Shown here one piece after another: positions 36,101 to 46,224 of a DNA stretch of 64,000 nucleotides (positions are counted from its first letter, which is position 1; each line of letters starts with the position of its first letter). The notes under the pieces were generated by a model. It was not told the DNA's origin. It ran no database searches and saw only the letters and a program-made list of their open reading frames with translations. The stretch is from Lathyrus oleraceus (lineage: Eukaryota; Streptophyta; Magnoliopsida; Fabales; Fabaceae). Location of the stretch: contig NC_066580.1 in the NCBI RefSeq assembly GCF_024323335.1, positions 85,731,391 through 85,795,390 on the forward strand. Direction: 5' to 3'. The translations under genes and the position numbers were made by a program.

Positions 36101-36622
36101 ATCCAGAAGATGACTGTCACTTACAAAGATTGGCATGAGATGCTGCCATTTGCTTTGCATGGATACCGTACGTCTGTACGCACTTCAACAGGGGCAACCC
36201 CTTTCTCTCTTGTCTATGGCATGGAAGCCGTTCTCCCAGTAGAGGTGGAGATCCCATCAATGCGAGTCTTGATGGAAGCCAAGTTGACTGATGCTGAATG
36301 GATTCAGAGTCGTTATGACCAACTGAATTTGATTGAAGAGAAGAGATTAACTGCCATGTGTCATGGTCAGTTGTATCAGCAAAGAATGAAGAAAGCATTC
36401 GACAAGAAGGTCAAACCTCGTGTGTTCCGAGAAGGTGACCTTGTGCTCAAGAAAGTTTTGTCTTTCGCGCCCGATTCCAGGGGCAAGTGGACTCCAAACT
36501 ACGAGGGTCCATATGTTGTTAAGAGAGCCTTTTCAGGCGGTGCTTTGATGCTTACAACAATGGATGGGGAGGATTTCACTCGTCCTGTGAATTCAGATGC
36601 AGTCAAGAGATACTTTGCCTAA
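33160..36622 (+). CDS. pol: Element B pol: reverse transcriptase, RNase H, second RNase H, integrase (exon 2)
   Basis: 1153 codons, intact, differing from A's pol by only a few residues (for example Gly77 for Glu, Lys302 for Gln). Reverse transcriptase Asp211 and YVDD 273-276 are present, as are the Ty3-type RNase H, the second Tat-type RNase H (likely Asp584, Glu622, Asp646, Asp696), the integrase HHCC finger and the Asp874/Asp935/Glu971 triad, and the C-terminal YEGPY motif. It has no ATG at its start: expression depends on splicing from gag-pro, which is typical of Ogre. It carries out reverse transcription in the particle and integration in the nucleus. Confidence 0.95.
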
Positions 36623-39600
36623 AAAAAAAAAAAGTATATGCAAATGAAAAAAAAAACAAATGAAAAAACAGAATTGCTCGCTAAGTTGAAAACCCGAAAG
36701 GGCGGCTTAGGCAAAAATGAGCGTCTCGGTGGAGAACCCGCAAGGGTAATCCAGGCAAAAATTAGAGACTTGAAAAAAAGAAGAATATTTGCATCCCGCT
36801 AGATTGAGTACCTCACTCTGGGGCAATCTAGGCAAAAATTAGGGATTTGGCAAGTAACTGCATCCTGACAAGACTTTCTGGTTCATCAGTCGTCATTTCG
36901 TCAGAAGATTCTCGATTCGTCGTCAACTGAAGCTTCGGATACATCGAGATTCAAATTGGTAGAGAAAGGATCATTATGTTCAATGTAGCCCTCTTCCAAT
37001 ATATATCACTGATTTCAAATTTGTACAGATCTATGGAGTCTTGCCATTTGCAGACTACCATTCCATCAAATCAATTTGAGCTTTTTATCCAATTATTTGC
37101 ACTCTTATTTGTTTCAATTCAAACAAATGTTTTGCATGTTTTAAATTGATAAAAATGTCATTGTTTTAAACAAATCAAATTTTTCAAAATTTTTGTTTTA
37201 AACAAAGTGAATATTCATAAGATTGAAAGGATACTCAAGAATATCTCAGTGCTCTCCCGAGGGTGGCATGATTCCCAACAGGTAAGACATTCGTTCATGT
37301 TCCTGGTTTGGTGGTATCTTCTTTCTTCAGATCTTTGTTGAGGTTGTTCCTCGAGCAGATTTGTTGTTGGGGTTGTTCCCCAGTACAGTTGCAAGTGATT
37401 TGTTGTTGAAGACTTCGTTTTTCTCCAGCAGCAGTTTTCCCCTAGCATGGGTGTTTTCTTGAGAAGTTTCGGCGGTTGATAGTTTGTCATCTTGGTGCCC
37501 CGTCACTTTCTCCAGTGGGTTGTATCCCCAGACTTTATTTGTCTCCTCAGCACAATCATGAGTATAACTAATTGATTAATACTCCCTTCGGAGTCGCGAG
37601 TAGAGCTGTTGTTGATATCCCCACCAGGGTTGCAAGTGGAGTTATTACCTCTTTTCCCCATGCAGTGTGCCAGCAGGAATTGTCTGTTTCCTCAGCATAA
37701 TCGCTTTCTTTTTGAAGACTCGGTAAGTCAGTGGTTTGATACCCGGTACTTTACCTTTTCCCCGGCGAAGTCGCCTGTGGAATTGTTGCTATCTCTCCAT
37801 CACAGTTATTCTCTCCAGCAGAGCAGGATTTATTTTCCTGAGCAGTTTTGATTTGGGTTGATATCCCAATGTGTATTGCAACCATCTTTTCCTCAGCTTA
37901 GTCTGCAGATGTTTGTTGTGGCAGTTTCGCCTGTTGAATATTCCTTCAATCCCCGATATGGTCGGATGATGGCTTTTGCTTCCAGTGAACGGATTAACTC
38001 CCTGACTGTTTGTGATCCCCAGTAGAGTGGCTTATATTGCAGAATCTACTTGTTATGATCCGTTGCTATGTATATTCTCCCCAAGTGGAGTGGTTCGTTG
38101 CAGAATCTACCTGTTTGGTTTGTCCTCCCTCAGTGGGTTGTTCCCCAAGAGAGTAGCCGACAGTTTGCCCCAGTAGAGTTGCTTATACAGTTAGATTCTA
38201 TCTGGACGATATCATTCTCCCTCAGTGGGTTGTTCCCCGGTGGAGTTATATGGATTTGCTTCTACAGCAGTTTGTGTTCGTGCTTATGCACCCCTTTGTT
38301 TCTCAGTTGACACTGGGATCCCCTGCCGATACTTTGGAACTTCTCTTGTTCCCCTACGGATTCGTCTTGGTGGCTGTTTTTTGCCCGTTGTGACTTTCTG
38401 TACCCTGATTGGGTTGTTTCCTGATGTTTCTGATTTCTCTGCTTCTTCAGCAGTACTTGCAGATCTTTGCTTTACAGTATGTAGATCTCCGCAGATTGGC
38501 TCTCCAGCTGGTTTTTCCCCTGGAAGTATAATACCGGACGTTTGTTCCTGAACCTGTTTGTGTTAGAATTGTCTGTTTTGTCAGCATTCATCAAACATCA
38601 ATCACGCATATTCATGCATATTCATAAACATTCAGGTATTCATATTGCATTTCTTGCCATATATCTTTGTTTGTCGTGTCTCCTGCTATGGTGATATAGA
38701 TCTCTTTACAGATCTCCCCAAGCAGATGTCGGGTGTTTAAAATCTCTCCATATAGAGTCAACCCCATAAGCAGAAAAAGTTTGTCTTTCCTTCTGCAGTT
38801 CCCCACTGAGATTATCCTCGTGGATGACGGTTTCTTCCGTTTCCTCCCAACACATATATTGGGATGGATTTTCCTATTTGAGTTATATCCTCATTAGGAC
38901 GTGTCTTTATTCAGTCTGTCTTTTCGGATCGTTCCCGAATTGGCTATTTGTCAGATGTCTTGTGCTTCCCAGTGGGTTGTTCCCCAGCGGAATGTGTTTT
39001 TGGGCCTCTACCCTCATACTGGTAGTTGTAAGTCCTATCTTTCCTGGCTTTCTTGACAGAATTTGTGGTTATACACCTTTTATTCTCCAGCCAGAGTTTT
39101 GGTTTTCTACCTACTACCCGGTAGTTGTAAATCCTATTTTCCTGCTCTTCAGCAGTTTGTGGTTTGTTATAAACCCTATTTTGGTTTCCCGTGCGGATTT
39201 GTGATTTGTTCTATCCCCACGCGGAGTTGTTGGTCTTCTACTCCGTATTCGGTAGATGTAAACCCTAATTTTGTGGTTATCTTCATCTAGTCTTTGATGT
39301 TGATTTTCCTTTGCTTGGATAAGTTGCTCAGATCAGCACTTATATCCCTAGCAAGTCTTTTATGGATAATTGCCGTACGCTAGCAATTTTATCCCCAGTG
39401 GGTCTTTTCACCGTATGCTAGTGATTTGTTCCCTGGATCATTGATTCTTTATCAATGCATCCCCAGCTATTTCTTTTGTCGATAATTGCCGGATGCTTGC
39501 AATTTATCCTCAGCAGATTGCCTTTCATTTACCCTTCTGTTGGTAATGTCTGTTGCTCCTTTTGATTGGCCATCGTTATATACCTATTCTGGTATCTCGA

Positions 39601-39779
39601 TGCCTTTCTTTTTGGATTTTTATCCTTAAACAACCCAGTAACCGGTTCAGGATAATTTTCCATGCGAGTATATTATTCACGGTCTGCCGGTAATGAATAA
39701 TATGTCTCATGCGCTCTTTGGTTGGAGTCCTTTGTTGATCTTCCCCAGTCGAGTAAGATTCATATTCCTTGTGGAATTG

Positions 39780-40190
39780 AATGTCCATCCTTTAAACAAG
39801 TCTGCTGTTCTAGCTTTCTTTCGGATGATGAGTGTTTTGGAACACACACCAATTCACGTTTTTTGTCCATCCTTTAAACAAGTCTGCTGTTCTAGCTTTC
39901 TTTCGGATGATGAGTGTTTTGGAACACACACCAATTCACATTTTTTGTCCATCCTTTAAACAAGTCTGCTGTTCTAGCTTTCTTTCGGATGATGAGTGTT
40001 TTGGAACACACACCAATTCACGCTTTTTTGCCCATCCTTTAACCAGTTTGCGTTTTGGATGATGAGTGTTTTGGAACACACACCAATTCACGTTTTTTTT
40101 GTCCATCCTTTAAACAAGTCTGCTGTTCTAGCTTTCTTTCGGATGATGAGTGTCTTGGAACACAAACCAATTCACGTCTTCGGATTTTAT
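39780..40190 (+). repeat. 82-bp minisatellite in B's 3' UTR
   Basis: About five tandem units containing TTTAAACAAGTCTGCTGTTC and TGGAACACACACCAATTCAC; unit starts at about 39791, 39873, 39955, 40038 and 40109 (spacings 82, 82, 83, 71). In A the homologous block occurs as dispersed, diverged copies near 6745, 7040 and 7340 rather than as a clean tandem array. Confidence 0.85.
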
Positions 40191-41033
40191 CCTTAAACAA
40201 CCCAGTAACCGGTTCAGGATAATTTTCCTTTTGAGTATATTATTCACGGTCTGCCGGTAATGAATAATATGTCTCGTTCACTCTTGGGTCAATCCTTCGT
40301 TGCTTTCCCCTCAGAGTAAGATTTGCATTCTTTACAGAATCAAATATCCATCCTATAAACAAGTTTGCTTTTCTAGCTCTCTTCAGGATGATGAGTGTTT
40401 TGGAAGTGAAATCCAATTCACGCTTTGGTCGGTCACCTATTATATACCCAGTAACCGGTATCCTTGGTGTTCCCTCCTTTCTGCTCCCTATTATGACCTC
40501 GGTCCCCCTGTGGAGTCAGATTTTCCCGAGTTTGTTACCCGTATGCCTGGTAACATCTCATTTCTTTGTTGCTTTCCTCAGTGAACTTTTCTGTTGCTTC
40601 TCCTCCAGGAGTCAGCTTGTGTTTCTCCAATGGATTTATTTTCCTTTGGAAATCTGTTCCCCAGTGTGAGTTCTTCACTCCCCAGGGAGTTATCCTGTCT
40701 GTTTTTCTATTCTTCTAATCAGAGTCGTGTTTTGTTCACGTTATGTCAGTCTTGTTTTTCCCCAGTATAGAGTCGTGTATTGTTCACACATCTCATTTCT
40801 TTTATTATCCCCATAGAGTCTTGTCAGAGTCTCTGTTCCTGGTGAGTGTACTACTCCGATGGATCGTCTTTTCTTCTGTGTGAATCATATTCCCCACAGA
40901 ACTTGTGTCTTTTGCATACATACATTCGCATCATGAGGTCTCTTAGGGACCAAAATTTGTCTCATTACTGTTATTTAAGTCCATTCTACCGCGTCGAGAT
41001 GAAGATTTCTAAACTTCTCTTCTCCGGCTAGAA

Positions 41034-41053
41034 TGACCTTAAATAGGGGCATC
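41034..41053 (+). promoter_or_regulatory. Polypurine tract region of element B
   Basis: AAATAGGGGCATC directly before the TGTAAG start of the 3' LTR; same motif as in A. Confidence 0.75.
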
Positions 41054-42366
41054 TGTAAGACCCCAATTTTGGCCCTAAGATCCCTCATGGCCCATATCAT
41101 TCATATCATGGCCTCAAGGATCATTGCATGCCTTTGTCCCCTCCTAGTGGGTAGATTGCCTTGTAGGTTTGTTTCTTGATCACCAAGCATACTTTGCATT
41201 TGTATATCTTTGCTTTTCATGTGTTTATCATTCAAAAAGTACAAAAATATTGTCAGTCTAACCTTGTTGCTTGCAGTTGAAGCAATCATCAGCAATTAGG
41301 TCAAAATCAGTCATTGGTCAGTCAAAGCAATGGATGATGGCCATTCTTGTGGAATTTGGGCACCATGATCATTAATCACAAGTTCATACATCTTGAGACA
41401 TCATTTGGAATCAAGTTCTCAAGGAATTAGGGTTTGGAATTCATCAGAAGTGCATCAGTCATCCAAAACCCTAGAAAAGTCAACAGACAGTCAACCTTGG
41501 TCAACAGTTGATTTAATCAGAGATTTGATGGATAGAATTGATTTGAAGGAGTTCATTCATGCTTGTATAAGCCTCATCTATCATGCTCAACCTCATCATG
41601 GAAGAAAATCAAGCCAATCAGAAATTTTTCCAGAAATAGAAAGTGGACCTGTAATTTCAACTGCCAAAAATGGAAACTTCTTGATCTTAAACTTACATCA
41701 TGATACAAGCTTCAAATGAATTTTTGCCCAACATGAAAGTTGAAGATCTTGTCTTCCCATTTTCAAAAAGTCCAAGAACATCAAAATCCCATGTGTGGTT
41801 GTCAAGATATGATCAAATCATTTTCACCAATTTTTGAACTTCAAAGGGCCATATCTCCCAAACCATAAGGCCAAATTTGGTGGGGTTTTTTCCTACAAAC
41901 CACATTTTTCATCCTCTTTCCAAAAATATAAATTTCATGACCTAAAACCTTACCATTCAAAATGGCATTGTTGGACCTATTCCTTTAAAAATCAAAGTTT
42001 GACTCACAGTTGACTTTTTGATTTATGGACTTTTTCTCATTTTTGCCAATTGGGAAATGTGTTAAACCATATTTGAAACTTGCTCAAAGTCCTAAACCAT
42101 CATCATACCACTTTTTTACCATCATTTTAACCTAAAATTCAAAGTTGGCAAAAGGTGCAAAAAGGAAGTACATAAGCAAAACACATACAGCATTTTCTGT
42201 ACAACCACAAGCAGCAATTGGAATGTCCTTCTGCAGCCTTTCCAGCCCATAATCATGCAGTCCAACACACCCTCCATTTCACTTGTTCCTCAATTAGCAA
42301 AAATGCAAAATGCTCCACTTTGACAAAACCTGATTAGTACATGATTTAGCAAGGCTAAACAGAGAA

Positions 42367-42373
42367 TATAAAG
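42367..42373 (+). promoter_or_regulatory. Probable TATA box in element B LTR
   Basis: TATAAAG, about 375 bases upstream of the candidate LTR splice donor at 42741. It aligns in position with the TATA-like box of A. Confidence 0.55.
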
Positions 42374-42740
42374 CTCATTCTGAGCATTTTTCAACCCTAG
42401 TTGGGAGCAGCCACCAAACAGAAATACACTCTCACTCTCATATGGTATTTTTGGCAAAAAACGAAAATTCTGAAAAACCCTTGAAACCATCGAGCAAGCC
42501 TTGCATCCTTCATCATCCAAACATCATTTAGAGCACCTTTGAACCCCCATTCATCACCTGTGACAGCTCCTGCTCACTCTGTTTTCTTCAACCCCTTCAT
42601 ATGGCAGATCGTGATTCCCTCAACTCCAAGCGTTCTTGAGCTTAAATAGCTTCATCCTCCATCATTGCAAGGCCAAGGGAACTTCTGTCTGAGCTTAGAA
42701 TCTTCAAACAACTGCTGCATCTCCATTTCTTAAAAATCAA

Positions 42741-45700
42741 GTAAGCATTCGAGTTCAATCATTTGCCATGCTATAGTATGTTTTTGAAAGATCTTTTTAT
42801 GGTGATTCTAGAGAACTAAAGCATGCTTAATTTGGTTGTGTTTTGGCCAAGAAATCTTCATTTCATTTTGTGTGTTCAAACATGATTCTGCTCGATTTAC
42901 CTTGCTAGCACGGATTTAATGAAATATGATCCCACATCCTTGATGCCTGATGCTTATTGATGCTGTTAGAGTGTTTGTTTTCTAATTCTGGGCATGTTGA
43001 TTTTTTAAGATGCATGATGATGAATGATCACATGCTGCTGTTTGCAACCTGCCCTGCCCAGAATTTCCACGCTTGATTGTTTGTTTGATTGATTGCTTGA
43101 TGTTACTTGATGATTAACAATGCCATGTTGAATGCTGTTGTGGGGTTTGGTTGAATCATGTTTGTTTGATGTGGTTGAACATGAGCATGTGCCCTGCTAG
43201 TAGAAACCCTAAGGTCTGCATGAGAATCCAGAAATTGTGAAGTTCATTGGCTGGTTGTTGCTTGTATTTGTATGAGCATATTGTTATTGCTGTGATGATT
43301 TGTATGCTGTAACTGATAATGAATGCTTGCTGCTGTTCAAACCTGACCATTGCCCAAAAAACCATTTGATTTATGCTGAATGCTGTTGTTTGTTGGCTGT
43401 GTGAGCATCACCATGAAAACCATGCTGCATTTTTTTTAAAACCCTCATTGATTTGTCAAGGCTATGCTGTTGGGTGGTGTGGTCGAATCATGTTGTTTAA
43501 TGTTTGTTGATACCATGAAGATAATACCATGCTGTTGTTTATTTGGTTTGGTTGATAAATAATGATGAATGTGTGATTGGTGATGAACCATGTTGCTGTT
43601 GCTGCCAATGCCATGATTAGTTTGTTGCTGTCCATTTGATGTTATTTTGATAGATTACATGAGAAACAATACTGAATGCCATGCGGATTAAAACCTTGCT
43701 GCAGTTTTGAATTCCCATGATTATGTTGTTTTGCTGTTAATGTTCATTGCCATATGCTGGATATGTTTTGTTCATGTCCATGGATGATCGTTGTTTGAAA
43801 GTGAATGCTGATTGTTCACAACTGCCAGGCTAATTGAACCAGGCTGCTGCTACAGCCAAGCACATAAACCTTAGCCATTTCCAAGATTCATATTGGCTGC
43901 TGTTGTCTGTTATTTGCATGAACCATTTCCATTTGCTTTGCTTTTGTTTGGTGGTCGAATTTTGTTGTGATGATGATGAATATAAGCTGCCATGCTAATT
44001 ATGCTATGCTGTTGTATGCTTGGTCTAGTTTGGTCCATAATGTTGATTGCTTGAATGAACCCTGCTGCTGTTTTTTTTAACAGAAAACCCTAAGGCTGCC
44101 CATGGAAAACCATATGTTATGTATTACATGCTGTTGTCTGTTTGTTATGAGAACATTCCCATGCCATGCTTTTGAATAATGTTTGGATCGAATTTTGATT
44201 GCTGAAAATGATGTTGCTGTTGCATATGTCCTGCTGATGGAAAACTTCAAGCTTGCTCATAAAATCCACATGCTGTTTGTTTGGTTGTTTGTTTGTTGGG
44301 ATTTTAATTGATGATGTTGAGGAACACAAAATGCCATGATGAACATATACTGCTGTTTGAAACCCCATGAATATCCCAGGAAATCCATATGAGACATGTT
44401 GCCTGCTATTGTTGGTATTTGCATGAACACGTTGTAACTGTTATGCTATCAACCATGCTGTAAATTAATGATGAACTTGATACCATGAACATTGCTGTTG
44501 TTCAAACTTGCCCTGTCCAGAAATTCCATTTGTTTTTGTTGTTGGTTGATGAATGATGCTATTACCATACTATGGAAACATCGATTGATTGTTGAATGTT
44601 AGTGATGATATTGTTACTGCTGTTTCATGGCCGTGTTTCATTGTTGAGGTTGGATATGTTGGTCATTCATGGTTTAGTGTTTGATTGATGAGGATGCATG
44701 CATGTTGCTGCCAAACCCTAATACTGTATGAATGTTGCCCAGAACATGGATTTCAATTGGTTGTTTTTGTTGGTTCTCCATGCGTGTACTGTTTCATTGA
44801 AAATGGGCCAATCACAATATTTCATTGCCATGCCTAAAACTGTGTCGTTTGGTTTAGTGGGAAGCATATTTACACAAATGCCACGCTGTTGACTTTGTTT
44901 GACTTGTTGCCATGTTAACTTGTTCATGCTTATTCCAATTATTACCTCATCTTCAAAAATTAATTTCTCATTCAATTTTCATCCAAAAATCCTGAAATTT
45001 TTTTTCATCATGATCACAATTGACTCTAGTATTTTATGGTGAATTTTAATTAATTTCCATGTTCTGGATTTTAAATGATAAATGATTTCTCAACATGTAT
45101 GCCAAAATGTTACATTGTGCCATTTCAATTGTGAAATTCTCATGACATATCCTTTGAGCTTGAAATTTTTTGTGGTGAAACTAGACACATTGACCTTTGT
45201 TTCCATATAGACTTTGTGCATTTCCCATTTATGGTTTGTGAGCTTTGAATTTTTGAAGTTATGTGTTACATTTGGTGTCATACCATGATCATGTATTTTC
45301 ACAAATTTTGTTCACACACTTCCCCACATCCAAATGACTCCAAATTTTGCATGAATGATCTCTTGTATGTCTAATTGATGTATGAATTTTCTTGGAATTA
45401 ATCTTGCTGTTTTCCATTTGATTGAGAATTTTCTTCCATACTTGGTCATTTGTTGACTTTTTGTGCTATGCCTTGCCAAATCTTTTGTGAAATTCTCAAA
45501 TCTTATTGTATGTTCATGAAATTTCATATGTGATAACTAGACACCTCAAGCTTTGCATTGGTGTTAATCTCATTCATTTCTCTTCTGTTTTCAAATTGAT
45601 ATGATTTTTTGAAGTTGACCCATGCTTGTTGACTTTCACCATGCTTACTTGAATTTGATTTGACTTCATGATTTTATTTGACTACCTTCCTCTCATCCAA

Positions 45701-46224
45701 ATGCCATGAAATTTTACATGCTTACCATGTTAGATGTTAGGATTGAGTGTGATTTATTTCATGATTTTTGAAATTGTTTGAGTTGACTTTTGAATGAAGT
45801 CTTTGCTGTTGACTTTTGTATGCTTCTCTTGCCATGCTTTGCATCCTTGTGCATATGAAATGACCATGATGCATGATATAATTATGAATCCAATTGGGAA
45901 TGCTTCTTGAATATTTAGTCTTGGTTTGGGTTGACTTTTCCTTGCTGCCTTGACTTTTTCTTTCATCTGTGACCCTAGGCTAGCCCTAGTGGTCTTCTAA
46001 GCTTATGTTGAGTTCATCTGTTTCAGGTTAAGCACCAGTGCCTTGAGGATCATTCAAATATTTGTTTGAGTTGAATTATATGATTTGCTAACCTTTGTTT
46101 TGCAGGTGACTCATATGCTTGAGTCTTTGTGCCTTGCACAATTGGTCCCTCTGTGGTTGACTATTGGTTATTTCCTTTTGATTTTGACTGTTGGTCTGTT
46201 TGCTAATAAGTTTGACTTTTGCAG
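42741..46224 (+). other. Intron-like segment within B's LTR, absent from A
   Basis: 3484 bases beginning GTAAGC after TCAA and ending TTTTGCAG before GTACTTTAG. A's LTR reads straight across this point (minus strand, near 4267). Inside are two further acceptor-like sites ending at 46026 (GTTTCAG) and 46105 (TTTTGCAG), each followed by GT. The left half is rich in degenerate ATGCTGTTG/TGCTGCTG words; the right half is AT-rich with TGACTTT words. No coding potential. Could be an untranslated leader intron; an old insertion or a deletion in A remain alternatives. Confidence 0.55.

Larger units (their letters stand above)
36623..41053 (+). mobile_element. Element B 3' untranslated region (4.4 kb)
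   Basis: Begins with A-rich tracts, then no gene. From about 37300 to 40900 it carries more than 20 degenerate copies of a TCCCCAG-YRGAGT-YG core, including 37377-37394, 37759-37776, 38016-38033 and 38142-38159, each 14 of 18 identical to the complement of the primer binding site. An 82-bp minisatellite sits at about 39780-40190. The short ORFs across it are not conserved in A's equivalent and look incidental. Confidence 0.78.

Noticed and set aside
37300..40900. tRNA genes suggested by tRNA 3'-end-like motifs
   Set aside because: Only about 15-18 bases match; no cloverleaf, D-arm or anticodon arm surrounds them.
42290..46000. Host gene or another transposon captured in B's LTR
   Set aside because: No ORF over about 85 codons, no domain, no terminal repeats or target duplication seen at the segment edges.
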